This document shows positions 51,020 to 59,789 of a DNA stretch of 64,000 nucleotides, one piece after another. Below the pieces are notes generated by a model. It was not told the DNA's origin and made no database searches. It saw nothing but the letters and a program-made list of their open reading frames with translations. Numbering within the stretch: position 1 is the stretch's first letter; each line of letters starts with the position of its first letter. This DNA comes from Cupriavidus basilensis (GTDB lineage: Bacteria > Pseudomonadota > Gammaproteobacteria > Burkholderiales > Burkholderiaceae). Position numbers and translations under genes: made by a program. The stretch lies in NCBI RefSeq assembly GCF_000832305.1, contig NZ_CP010537.1:2356001-2420000 (forward strand), written 5' to 3'.

Positions 51020-51961
51020 ATGAAGAACGCCACGCTGCGCCAGTTGAAGGTTTTCGAGACGGTCGCCCGGCACCTGAGCTTCTCCCGCGCGGCGGAGGAG
51101 CTGCACCTGACGCAGCCCGCCGTCTCGACGCAGGTGCGCCAGCTCGAGGGCCATGTTGGCCTGCCGCTATTCGAGCAGCTTGGCAAGAAGATCTACCTGA
51201 CCCCGGCCGGCGTCGAGATGCTGCACTACAGCCGCAGCATCATGCAGCAATTCCGCGAAGCGGAAGACGCGATGTCGCAGCTCAAGGGCATCTCCGGCGG
51301 ACGGCTCAATGTGGCCGTGATCAGTGCCGGCGACTACTTCTTCCCACGGCTGCTCGCGGAATTCATGCAGCGCCATGACGGCGTGACGCTCAACCTCGCA
51401 GTGCACAATCGCGAGGAATTGCTGCACCAGCTCGCGGGCAATCTGACCGACCTGGCGGTAATGGTGCGCCCTCCCGAAGGCATGGACACCATCAGCGAAT
51501 CCTTCGCGCCCCATCCTTACGTCATCGTTGCCGCGCCCAACCACCGGCTGGTGGGCGAGCGCAACATCCCGCTGGCAGCGCTGGCCGACGAAGCCTTCGT
51601 TGCGCGCGAGAAAGGCTCCGACACCTGGAACTCCATGCAGGAAGGCTTCGCCGGACGCTTGTCCAACCTGCGCATTGCCATGGAGATCAAGAGCACCGAG
51701 ACCATCAAGCAGGCCGTCATCGCCAACATGGGCATCGCGTTCCTGTCGGCACACACCGTCGGGCTGGAACTGCAGACGGGCAATCTCGCCGTGCTCGATA
51801 TCGAGGGCTTCCCGGTCATGCTCAACTGGTACGTGGTGCATCGCAAGAACAAGCGCCTGCCACCCGTGGCGCTGGCCTTCAAGCATTTCCTGAGGGAAGA
51901 AGGCGCCACCCTGATCCAGCGCATCACCGGCGTGGACAACCTGATAAAGCATAAACGATAA
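51020..51961 (+). CDS. LysR-family regulator (CbbR-like)
   Basis: The 313-residue regulator has the N-terminal helix-turn-helix LKVFETVARHLSFSRAAEELHLTQPAVSTQVRQLE. Its effector domain resembles CbbR and similar proteins (GGRLNVAVISAGDYFFPRLLAEF, SESFAPHPYVIVAAPNHRL). It is divergent from the second antiporter gene; the 211-bp gap includes AT-rich ATAAAGTTTTTTATTAT near 50966, a possible LysR-type site. It likely controls the antiporter and perhaps the plus-strand genes that follow. Confidence 0.88.
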   Translation: MKNATLRQLKVFETVARHLSFSRAAEELHLTQPAVSTQVRQLEGHVGLPLFEQLGKKIYLTPAGVEMLHYSRSIMQQFREAEDAMSQLKGISGGRLNVAVISAGDYFFPRLLAEFMQRHDGVTLNLAVHNREELLHQLAGNLTDLAVMVRPPEGMDTISESFAPHPYVIVAAPNHRLVGERNIPLAALADEAFVAREKGSDTWNSMQEGFAGRLSNLRIAMEIKSTETIKQAVIANMGIAFLSAHTVGLELQTGNLAVLDIEGFPVMLNWYVVHRKNKRLPPVALAFKHFLREEGATLIQRITGVDNLIKHKR

Positions 51962-52076
51962 TTTATGGTTTATTAGTCTAACTTTAATTATCGTTAATTG
52001 ATCGGAAAACCTATTCTCGTCTCAGGCCTAGTCTTTTCAGGCCCAACCTTTCACTGAGCGCCCGAGGAGTCCGATC

Positions 52077-52388
52077 ATGAACCAGGTCCAGTTCGAAACC
52101 CGCACCAGTTCCCATGCCGACACCGCTGCCAGCGCACCGCGCGGGGTCGACGAATCGCAACTCGCCGCCTACAACGCCGCGTTCACCGAGCTTGGCCTGC
52201 GCTTTCGCTGGGACAGCGAGATGTACGCCTGGCTATGCGGCATCGAATGCGAGCACAGCCGCATCGCGCGCTACATCGAGCAGTATCACGCGCACCTGCT
52301 CAAGGCCTACGATGCCGGCTTCCTCAGCCGGCTGATCCTCGACAAGAAGGCCGACTACCTGCGTGCCAAGGCGCTCAAGGCCAACTGA
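52077..52388 (+). CDS. Conserved-looking hypothetical protein
   Basis: The 103-residue protein has a disordered N-terminus (residues 1-28) and a helical C-terminal part (LAAYNAAFTELGLRFRWDSE, IECEHSRIARYIEQYHAHLL), with no signal or membrane segment. I do not recognise the family. CCGAGGAG is placed well before the ATG. An AT-rich gap of 115 bp after the LysR gene has the look of a regulated promoter, so it may be a LysR target. Confidence 0.65.
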   Translation: MNQVQFETRTSSHADTAASAPRGVDESQLAAYNAAFTELGLRFRWDSEMYAWLCGIECEHSRIARYIEQYHAHLLKAYDAGFLSRLILDKKADYLRAKALKAN

Positions 52389-52517
52389 GCAACGGCGCCT
52401 CCTTCCCCGGCGAGCCTGCCCCATGCACCAAAATCGCGCCGCAAGTGCGTCACCGCACATTTCAGGGATGCCAGGCTCGCTAATGTCTGCCTACCAATCA
52501 AAAACAAGGAGGCAGCC

Positions 52518-53087
52518 ATGGGGTCACAGACGATGTTCGGCGCCGATGCGCCGGCCGGCACGCTCGCGCAACAGCGCGAAGGGGCTTTCGCCAGCACCGG
52601 CGATTTGCCGATGCAGAATTGCCCGATCGAACCCACCTGGATCCGCAGCGGGGCCCCGCAATCACGCGCGGCGCAGCATTCCCGTGCGATTGACGGCCTG
52701 GCGTCCACCAATGTGTGGGAGTGCACGGGTGGCACGTTCGAGTGGTACTACGACTGGGAGGAGACCGTGCTGATTCTGGAAGGCCAGGTCAGGGTAACCA
52801 GCGCCACCGGGCGCGTGCATGTGCTGCGGGCCGGCGACATCGGCTATTTCCCTGCCAACACGACCTGGCTCTGGGAGGTCGATGGCTATGTGCGCAAGGT
52901 AGCGTTCTGCCGCAAGCAGGTCCCGGTCACGTTGCGCTTCGCCACCCGCGTGCTGGCACGGCTGAACGTCACCAACCGCGCTGGCGAGGCCTGCGGTGCC
53001 GCCACGGCTGCCCTGCGCCGCGCGATGGCGCGGATTGGCCTGCGCGATACGTCCGCCCTCACCCTGCTGATGACGCTGCCGCTCTGA
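52518..53087 (+). CDS. Cupin-domain (DUF861-like) protein
   Basis: The 189-residue protein has a cupin_3-type core (NVWECTGGTFEWYYDWEETVLILEG, VHVLRAGDIGYFPANTTWLW) like ureidoglycine-aminohydrolase-type cupins; the metal histidines of classical cupins are largely missing. A helical C-terminal extension follows (RRAMARIGLRDTSALTLL). An AAGGAGG ribosome site precedes the ATG. It converges on an FAH-family gene across a long hairpin. Function unknown. Confidence 0.78.
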   Translation: MGSQTMFGADAPAGTLAQQREGAFASTGDLPMQNCPIEPTWIRSGAPQSRAAQHSRAIDGLASTNVWECTGGTFEWYYDWEETVLILEGQVRVTSATGRVHVLRAGDIGYFPANTTWLWEVDGYVRKVAFCRKQVPVTLRFATRVLARLNVTNRAGEACGAATAALRRAMARIGLRDTSALTLLMTLPL

Positions 53088-53091
53088 CGCG

Positions 53092-53133
53092 GAACAGGGC
53101 GAGCGCCGGTGAGTACCGGCGCTTGCCTTGTTC
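53092..53133. terminator. Hairpin between convergent genes
   Basis: A long stem of about 19 bp with two mismatches (GAACAGGGCGAGCGCCGG paired with CCGGCGCTTGCCTTGTTC) separates the convergent cupin and FAH-family genes. It lacks a T tract but is well placed to end both transcripts. Confidence 0.6.
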
Positions 53134-53163
53134 CTTGCCGGATGCCAGCGCCCGGGCTATCGA

Positions 53164-53937
53164 CTATCCGCGCATGTGGTTGACCAGCGATCCGATGCCC
53201 TCGATCGTGACCTCCACCACGGCGCCATCCTTCATTGAGCCAGCGCCGACCGACGTGCCGCAGGCAATCACATCGCCTGGCATCAGCGTGAGATCCTGCG
53301 AGATCAGGCTGACCTGCTGCTCGGGCGAGAAAATCAGGTCGGACAGCGGATAGTTCTGCCGCTGCGCGCCGTCCAGCCGCGTCACCACGCTGGCGGCGCG
53401 CCAGTCGAGCTCCGTGACGATCACCGGGCCCAGGCAGCCGAAGGTGTCGAAGCCCTTGGCACGGCACCACTGCGGGAAACTCGGATCCTGCGCGATCAGC
53501 TCGCCGGCGGTGACATCGTTGACCACGGTGTAGCCGAAGATATGCGCCGCGGCATCGTCCGGCGCCACGTTGCGGCATCGGCGGCCGATCACGATGCCCA
53601 GCTCGCCCTCGTAGACGACCTTGCCGCTGTAGCTGCGGGGCCGCAGGATGGCATCTCCCGGCCCCGCCAGCGAACTCGCCGGCTTGATCAGGAATAGCGG
53701 ATGCGCCGGCACCGGTTTTTCCAGTTTGCGCGCCAGCGCATGAAAGTTGTTCCACAGCGCCACGATCTTGCCCGGCTCGCACGGGCTCAGCAGCCGCAGT
53801 CCCTCGCGCGGCAAGGTCGCGCCGGTGGGCTGCGGCCGCGCGTGGCCCGGTCCGTCGTACTCGATGACATGATCGCCCTCGATCCGGCCAAAGCCGACCT
53901 CGCCGTCACCGGTCTGGAAGCGAATCCACGTTTGCAT
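53164..53937 (-). CDS. Fumarylacetoacetate hydrolase family protein
   Basis: The 257-residue FAH-superfamily hydrolase/decarboxylase/isomerase has the metal-binding block SGKVVYEGELGIVIGRRC, with further motifs GYTVVNDVTAGELIAQDP and GDVIACGTSVGAG. Members act on acylpyruvates, oxaloacetate or fumarylpyruvate. AAGGAG precedes the ATG at 53937. It lies 118 bp after the acyl-CoA synthetase gene on the same strand and may be the last gene of the frc operon, perhaps handling an oxaloacetate-like side product; this is inference. Confidence 0.85.
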   Translation of the reverse strand: MQTWIRFQTGDGEVGFGRIEGDHVIEYDGPGHARPQPTGATLPREGLRLLSPCEPGKIVALWNNFHALARKLEKPVPAHPLFLIKPASSLAGPGDAILRPRSYSGKVVYEGELGIVIGRRCRNVAPDDAAAHIFGYTVVNDVTAGELIAQDPSFPQWCRAKGFDTFGCLGPVIVTELDWRAASVVTRLDGAQRQNYPLSDLIFSPEQQVSLISQDLTLMPGDVIACGTSVGAGSMKDGAVVEVTIEGIGSLVNHMRG

Positions 53938-54055
53938 CGCAAACTCCTTGGGCGAGAACGGCAAACTGCCCGTTTCCGCGCTTGTGCCGCATTGTCGAGA
54001 AACGGACCCGCGCCTGCGTACATGGCGGGCCCGGTTTTACCGCGTGGCGTTCAGG

Positions 54056-56185
54056 TCAGATCTTGCCTGCGCCGCGGGCCCACTTGTACTTGGCCCCCAG
54101 CACCGCGACCGGGATCTCGGTCGAGTACGCGTAGGACGGCACGCCGTGCTCGTACAGGTATTCGGCAGCCTCCTCCACCTGCACGTCGCCCGCCAGCGAA
54201 GCCACGATGGGCTTGTCGATGCCGCGTGCCGCCATCTCCTCCTTCACCTCCACCACCAGCTTGGCAAACACCATCGGCGGCGTGATGATAGTGTGCCAGT
54301 AGCCCAGGATGATGGCGTGGATACGCGGATCCTCCATGCCCAGCCGCAGGGTGTTCTTGTATGTGGTGGGCGGCTCGCCGCCGGTAATATCGACCGGATT
54401 GCCCGCCGCGCCAAAGGGCGGGATGAACTTGCGGAACGCCGCGTCGAGATCATCCGGCATGGTCATCAGCGACAGGTTGTTGTCCACGCAAGCATCCGAC
54501 AGCAACACGCCCGAGCCGCCGGCGCCGGTGATGATCACCACGTTCTCACCCTTGGGCGTGGGCAGCTTGGGCATGCCGCGTGCGAACTCCAGCAGATCGC
54601 GCAGCGAGCGCGCGCGGATCACGCCGCACTGCTTGAACACGTCATCGTAGATCTTGTCGTTGCCGGCCAGCGCGCCCGTGTGCGAACTGGCGGCGCGTGC
54701 GCCCATGCTGGTGCGCCCGGCCTTGAGCACGACCACCGGCTTTTTCTTCGAGACCCGTTTCGCCGCTTCGGCAAAGGCGCGGCCGTCCTTCAGATCCTCG
54801 CAGTGCTGGGCGATGATCTCGGTGTTGTCGTCCTGCTCGAAGAACGTCAGCAGATCGTCTTCATCGATATCCGACTTGTTGCCCAGCCCGACGATGGCCG
54901 ACACGCCCATCTTGGCCGAGCGCGAAAATCCGATGATGGCCATGCCGATGCCGCCGGACTGCGACGACAGCGCGGCCTTTCCCTTGACGTCATACGGCGT
55001 GCAGAAGGTCGCGCACAGGTTCTTGGGCGTGTAGTAGAAGCCGTAGATATTCGGCCCCATCAAGCGAATATCGTGCTTGCGCGCGATGGCGACGATCTCC
55101 TCCTGCCCGTCCACATTGCCCGTCTCGGCAAACCCGGAGGGAATCAGCACCGCACCCGGAATATGCTTCTTGCCCACCTCTTCCAGCGCCCCGGCCACCA
55201 GCTTGGCGGGAATGGCGAAGACCGCCACATCCACCTCGCCCGGCACATCGAGCACGCTCTTGTAGGCGCTCATGCCCATGATCTCGCCGCCCTTGGGGTG
55301 GATCGGGTAGATCTTGCCCTGGTAGCCACCGTTGATCAGGTTCTTCATCACCGAGTTGCCGATCTTGCCGTCCTCGTTCGAGGCGCCGATCACGGCTACC
55401 GAATCGGGACGCATGATGCGGTTCATCTGTCGGACGATGTCCTCCTGGCTGGGGCGATAGCGCGCCGGCTGCGGCGCGAAATCCACCACGATGCGCACGT
55501 CCGCGGCGATGGCGCCGTCCTTGCTGGCAAACACCGGGTTGAGGTCAAGCTCCGAGATTTCCGGGAAATCGCTCACCAGCTCGGAGACCCGCTGGACCAT
55601 GCCGGCCAGCGCCTCGCGATTGGCCGGATCGGCGCCGCGCACGCCCTTGAGCACATCGGCGGCGGCAATGCCATCGAGCATCGACAGCGCATCCTCCTGG
55701 CTGGCCGGAGCCATGCGGAATGTGATGTCTTTGAGCACTTCCACCAGCACGCCGCCGAGGCCAAAGGCCACCAGCTTGCCGAACGACGGATCGGTGACCG
55801 CGCCAATGATCACCTCCTGCCCGCCGGCAATCATCTGCTGCACCTGCACGCCGACGATGTTGGCCTTGGCGTCGTACTTCTTCGCGTTCTCGATGATGCT
55901 CAGGTAACCGCTCTCCACATCCGCCGCGTTCCTCAGGCCCACCAGTACCCCACCCGCCTCGGTCTTGTGCAGGATGTCGGGCGACACGATCTTGAGCACC
56001 ACCGGGTAGCCCATCTTGTCCGCCAGCTCGACCGCACCGGTGGGTGACTTCGCCACGCCCTCGCCCGGCACCGAGATGCCATAGGCGTCGCACACCAGCT
56101 TGCCCTCGGGCGCCGTCAGTGCATTGCGGCCTTCTTCCTTCACGGCGGCGAGGATCTTGCGCACCGCGTCCTTGTTGTGTGCCAT
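54056..56185 (-). CDS. NDP-forming acyl-CoA synthetase (acetate-CoA ligase family)
   Basis: The 709-residue ADP/GDP-type acyl-CoA ligase has an N-terminal ATP-grasp part (ELADKMGYPVVLKIVSPDI, near residue 60). A CoA-binding Rossmann domain (SVAVIGASNEDGKIG, about 280) and the ligase domain (ALSSQSGGIGMAI, SSHTGALAGND with the phospho-histidine candidate) follow. The ATP-grasp part comes first, the reverse of the Pat/Acd order. It lies 130 bp after frc on the same strand, with a hairpin between. In this context it might make oxalyl-CoA to prime the Frc cycle, but other acids are possible. Confidence 0.85.
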   Translation of the reverse strand: MAHNKDAVRKILAAVKEEGRNALTAPEGKLVCDAYGISVPGEGVAKSPTGAVELADKMGYPVVLKIVSPDILHKTEAGGVLVGLRNAADVESGYLSIIENAKKYDAKANIVGVQVQQMIAGGQEVIIGAVTDPSFGKLVAFGLGGVLVEVLKDITFRMAPASQEDALSMLDGIAAADVLKGVRGADPANREALAGMVQRVSELVSDFPEISELDLNPVFASKDGAIAADVRIVVDFAPQPARYRPSQEDIVRQMNRIMRPDSVAVIGASNEDGKIGNSVMKNLINGGYQGKIYPIHPKGGEIMGMSAYKSVLDVPGEVDVAVFAIPAKLVAGALEEVGKKHIPGAVLIPSGFAETGNVDGQEEIVAIARKHDIRLMGPNIYGFYYTPKNLCATFCTPYDVKGKAALSSQSGGIGMAIIGFSRSAKMGVSAIVGLGNKSDIDEDDLLTFFEQDDNTEIIAQHCEDLKDGRAFAEAAKRVSKKKPVVVLKAGRTSMGARAASSHTGALAGNDKIYDDVFKQCGVIRARSLRDLLEFARGMPKLPTPKGENVVIITGAGGSGVLLSDACVDNNLSLMTMPDDLDAAFRKFIPPFGAAGNPVDITGGEPPTTYKNTLRLGMEDPRIHAIILGYWHTIITPPMVFAKLVVEVKEEMAARGIDKPIVASLAGDVQVEEAAEYLYEHGVPSYAYSTEIPVAVLGAKYKWARGAGKI

Positions 56186-56233
56186 GTCAGGTCTCCATCT
56201 GTTCATGGATTGCATAGGGATGAGCCGGTCCGC

Positions 56234-56256
56234 GCCCTCGCGTGAAACGCGAGGGC
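56234..56256. other. Intercistronic hairpin between frc and the ligase gene
   Basis: A perfect 10-bp stem GCCCTCGCGT/ACGCGAGGGC with a GAA loop lies in the 130-bp gap. It lacks a U tract, so it may set differential mRNA stability within the operon. Confidence 0.65.
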
Positions 56257-56315
56257 GGGCGGCTCGTGAACTCAGTTCGGGAGGTGCTTGAAGTAATGCA
56301 GGGACGCCCGGGGCG

Positions 56316-57545
56316 TCAGACCGCCCCTGCGGCGCGCAAGGCTGCGATCTGCGAAGGCGTGCGCCCCAGCCAGTCGAGGATTTCCTCGGTATGCTCGCCC
56401 AGCAGCGGCGAGCGCTCCACCTCCACCGGCGACGCCGACAGGGTAATCGGGCATCCCAGCTGCACGTACTGGCCGCGCTCCGGGTGATCCAGCTCCACCA
56501 GGTAGCCGCGCTCGTACATCGACTTATCCTCGATCAGGTCTTTCATCGACAGGATCGGGCCGCATGGCACATCGACCTCGTTGAGCGCCTCCATCACCTC
56601 GAACTTGGTGCGCGTGCGCGTCCATTTCTCGATGATGGAGAAGCACTCTTCCAGGCATTTGAGGCGGGCTTCCGGCGTCGCGAACTGCGCATGCGTGATC
56701 AGGTCCTCCCTGCCGCACAGGCGCATCAGCGGCTCCCAGCCTTGCGGCTGGACGATCACGTAGACGTAGTCGTTGGCCCCGCCCGGGGCACAGCGCAGCG
56801 CGGCGCCGGGCTGGCCACCGCCCGACGCATTGCCGGCGCGCGGCACGAAATCGTCGAACGCCTGGCTGGGATACTCGCGCATCGGGCCGGCGGCCAGGCG
56901 CTGCTGGTCGCGCAGCTTGACCCGGCACAGGTTCAGCACCGAATCCTGCATCGCCACTTCCACCCGTTGGCCGCGCCCGGAATGCTCGCGATGCAGCAGC
57001 GCGGCAAGGATGCCCACCACGCAGTGGATGCCCGTGCCGGAGTCACCGATCTGCGCACCAGTGACGGTGGGTGGGCCCTCGCTGAAACCCGTGGTGCTGG
57101 CCGAGCCGCCCATGCACTGGGCTACGTTCTCATACGCCTTGCAATCCGCGTACGGTCCCGGGCCGAAGCCCTTGATCGATGCATAGATCAGGCGCGGGTT
57201 GAGCGTGCGCAGACGGTCCCAGTCGAAGCCGGCGCGGTCCAGCACGCCGGGGCCGAAGTTCTCCACCAGCACGTCGCAGCGCTGCACCAGATCCTCCAGC
57301 AGCGCTTTGCCTTCCGGCGTCTTCATATTGAGCGTCAGGCTGCGCTTGTTGGAGTTGAGCATCGTGAAGTAGAGGCTGTCGGCGTTGGGCACGTCGCGCA
57401 GCTGGCTGCGCGTGATGTCACCGCGCCCCGGCAATTCCACCTTGATCACATCGGCCCCCAGCCATGCCATCAGCTGGGTGGCCGAAGGGCCGGCCTGCAC
57501 ATGGGTCATGTCCAGGATCCGCACGCCTTCGAGAGCCTTGTTCAT
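56316..57545 (-). CDS. frc: Formyl-CoA:oxalate CoA-transferase
   Basis: The 409-residue family III CoA-transferase moves CoA from formyl-CoA to oxalate. The match to the Oxalobacter enzyme is close along the chain: [37 protein letters not shown], the catalytic Asp168 in AQIGDSGTG, and the mobile glycine loop NASGGGQPG. Length is within the usual range. AGGAGA precedes the ATG. It follows the ThDP enzyme by 23 bp, so the two are co-expressed, as frc and oxc are elsewhere. Confidence 0.95.
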   Translation of the reverse strand: MNKALEGVRILDMTHVQAGPSATQLMAWLGADVIKVELPGRGDITRSQLRDVPNADSLYFTMLNSNKRSLTLNMKTPEGKALLEDLVQRCDVLVENFGPGVLDRAGFDWDRLRTLNPRLIYASIKGFGPGPYADCKAYENVAQCMGGSASTTGFSEGPPTVTGAQIGDSGTGIHCVVGILAALLHREHSGRGQRVEVAMQDSVLNLCRVKLRDQQRLAAGPMREYPSQAFDDFVPRAGNASGGGQPGAALRCAPGGANDYVYVIVQPQGWEPLMRLCGREDLITHAQFATPEARLKCLEECFSIIEKWTRTRTKFEVMEALNEVDVPCGPILSMKDLIEDKSMYERGYLVELDHPERGQYVQLGCPITLSASPVEVERSPLLGEHTEEILDWLGRTPSQIAALRAAGAV

Positions 57546-57568
57546 GGTCTTGTCTCCTCGCACCGGGG

Positions 57569-59323
57569 TTACTTGTACATGGTCTGGTTCTTGGTGCCCG
57601 GCGCGTACTCGCGCGGATCCACCCAGATATTGATCACGGCCGATTTGCCGGTACGCTGGACCGCCTCGCGCCCGCGCTGCAGCGCGCCGGCGATCTTGCC
57701 CGGGTCGCGCACTTCCTCGCCGTAGCCGCCGAGCATTTCGGCGAATTTGGAGAACGGCACGTCCGACAGCAGGTTGCCCACGTTGCCGCGCGCCTCGCCG
57801 TACTTGGCAAGCTGGCCGTAGCGGATCTGGTTCATTGCCGAGTTGTTGCCGATCACCGCCAGGTAGGGCACGCCGAAACGGTTGGCGGTTTCCATGTCGA
57901 AGGCCGTCATGCCGAAGGAGCCGTCACCGTAGTAACAGAGGATCTCCTTGTTCGGGTTGGCAAGGCCGGCGGCGATGGCAAAGCCGGTGCCGACGCCCAG
58001 CGAGCCCAGCGCGCCCGGGTCCATCCACTGGCCGGGACGGCGCGGACGCACCGCCTGCGCGGAGATGGTCACCACGTCACCGCCGTCGCCGATGTACACG
58101 GTGTCCTCCGAGAGGAACTCGTTGAGTTCATACGCCACGCGGTACGGATGGATCGGCGTGTTTTCCGAGCGGAACAGCGGCATCAGCTTCTCGGCCGCCA
58201 CGGCCTCGGCTTCGGTCAACTGGCCCATCCATTTCTGGCGTGCCTGGCGCTTGTCGTTCTTGATGCGCCCGCTGGCAGCCTGCAGCACAGCGCCGAGGAT
58301 GGCTCCGGGGTCGCCCACCAGGCCAAGATCGATCTCACGGTTCTTGCCGACCGTGCGGTAGTCCATGTCGATCTGCACCAGCGTCAGCTCCTTGCTGATG
58401 CGCTTGCCGTAGCCCATGCGGAAGTCGAACGGCGTGCCCACGATGATCAGCACGTCAGCGTTGGCGAAAGCCTGCGTACGGGTGCGGTCGAAGTGATGCG
58501 GATCGCCCGGCGGCAGCAGGCCGCGGCTGGCGCCGTTGAAATAGCCGGGAATATCCAGGCCCTTGAGCAGCGCGATAGCCTCTTCATGACCGCGCGCGGT
58601 CCAGACCTGCTGGCCGTAGAGGATGGCCGGGCGCTCGGCATTGACCAGGATGTCGGCCAGGCGCTCGATATCCCTCGGGTCGCCGATGGATCGGGTGGAG
58701 GCGCGATAGTGGCCGGGGCGCGGAATCACCGCACGCGATACATCGACTTCGCGGTCGAGCACGTCACGCGGGATTTCCAGGTAGGCCGGGCCGGGCGCAC
58801 CGTTGAAGCACTCTCGCGCCGCCATAGAGATCATGTCCGCCACCCGCTCGGTGCTGGGGATGGTGGCGGCAAACTTGGTGATGGCCGACATCATGTCCAC
58901 GTGTGGCAGGTCTTGCAGCGAGCCCATCTTGTGCTGCGACAGCGCGCCTTGTCCGCCAATATGGATGATCGGGCTCTCCGAGCGGAAAGCCGTCGCCACC
59001 CCGGTCACGGCATTGGTGCAGCCCGGGCCGGCGGTGGTCACCACACAGCCCAGCTTGCCGGTCTGGCGGGCATAGCCGTCCGCCGCGTGCGCGGCAACCT
59101 GCTCATGGCGCACATCGATGATGCGGATGCCCTCGTCCACGCAGCCGTCGTAGATATCGATGATGTGGCCGCCACACAGCGTGAAGATGGTATCGACGCC
59201 TTCGTTCTTCAGGGCCCGCGCTACCAGGTGGCCGCCGGAAATCACACCGGCATCGCGGGTTTTCTGCTTCAGGGTGTCTTCGGCCGTGGTGGATTCAGGC
59301 CGCGTGGGTGCGACTGCAGACAT
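57569..59323 (-). CDS. ThDP-dependent decarboxylase/lyase paired with Frc (oxalyl-CoA decarboxylase candidate)
   Basis: The 584-residue thiamine-diphosphate enzyme has the catalytic Glu74 ([17 protein letters not shown]), [13 protein letters not shown] and the ThDP/Mg motif GDGSFG (466) to NN (493-494). Its text is nearer to acetolactate-synthase/2-hydroxyacyl-CoA-lyase-like proteins ([14 protein letters not shown]) than to the Oxalobacter Oxc I remember (YGVVGIPITNLA, SAPGFLNG, GDYEEMDQ). By operon pairing with frc it should act on oxalyl-CoA or otherwise release formyl-CoA. The start at 59323 has GAGGAG upstream; an operator lies about 170 bp before it. Substrate uncertain. Confidence 0.82.
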   Translation of the reverse strand: MSAVAPTRPESTTAEDTLKQKTRDAGVISGGHLVARALKNEGVDTIFTLCGGHIIDIYDGCVDEGIRIIDVRHEQVAAHAADGYARQTGKLGCVVTTAGPGCTNAVTGVATAFRSESPIIHIGGQGALSQHKMGSLQDLPHVDMMSAITKFAATIPSTERVADMISMAARECFNGAPGPAYLEIPRDVLDREVDVSRAVIPRPGHYRASTRSIGDPRDIERLADILVNAERPAILYGQQVWTARGHEEAIALLKGLDIPGYFNGASRGLLPPGDPHHFDRTRTQAFANADVLIIVGTPFDFRMGYGKRISKELTLVQIDMDYRTVGKNREIDLGLVGDPGAILGAVLQAASGRIKNDKRQARQKWMGQLTEAEAVAAEKLMPLFRSENTPIHPYRVAYELNEFLSEDTVYIGDGGDVVTISAQAVRPRRPGQWMDPGALGSLGVGTGFAIAAGLANPNKEILCYYGDGSFGMTAFDMETANRFGVPYLAVIGNNSAMNQIRYGQLAKYGEARGNVGNLLSDVPFSKFAEMLGGYGEEVRDPGKIAGALQRGREAVQRTGKSAVINIWVDPREYAPGTKNQTMYK

Positions 59324-59488
59324 GTCTTGGTCTCCTCGTTGACTGGGTTGCGACAGGCTGTGACCCGGACCTGGTCCGTTGTCACGACATCCTTTCGCCC
59401 TTTGCCGCTTGGCTGCCTGGCCGATGCCTGCCCTGCTTGTCACCTGGCCCTGCGACGCTATCGATCCTTTTCTCCGGATCTTGATGAC

Positions 59489-59509
59489 ATACGGTATGTG
59501 ATATATCAA
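59489..59509. promoter_or_regulatory. Candidate GntR operator, ThDP-frc operon
   Basis: ACATACGGTATGTGATATATCA-type site: the dyad ATACGGTAT (59489-59497) is followed by the exact 15-bp word GTATGTGATATATCA (59494-59508). It is 171 bp upstream of the ThDP enzyme gene, in the divergent gap with sucC. Confidence 0.82.
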
Positions 59510-59696
59510 CGAAGCTCAAGGAAAATTTCGGTCTTGAGGGAAGTGTTTCGACGACGCGATGCAGCAATTAAGCCAAAAAATGATGATGAATAAGCGAAAT
59601 TGCTGAGTTCGTGCGCATTCATTCCGATTCCTCACAGGTTGAATCCGCTCACCGCCTCACACCGCCCCTTCAGGGGAAAATGGCCTTGTTTATCTT

Positions 59697-59716
59697 TGAT
59701 ATATTACATACCATAT
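59697..59716. promoter_or_regulatory. Candidate GntR operator, sucCD operon
   Basis: TGATATATTACATAC (59697-59711) is the inverse of the operator word with one change; the following CATATTTC continues the second dyad imperfectly. It lies 79 bp upstream of sucC. With the site at 59489 it brackets the 466-bp divergent control region, which holds no other feature that I can identify. Confidence 0.75.
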
Positions 59717-59789
59717 TTCACGGTGCGTCTTGCTGGACCATCCGGTTCCGCGGCTCGCCGGCACGCGCACTATCGAGAGCGAGGAGACT

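Noticed and set aside
57569..59323. Direct naming of the ThDP enzyme as oxc
   Set aside because: Pairing with frc suggests the role, but the motifs differ from the Oxalobacter Oxc sequence I recall, so the symbol was left empty.
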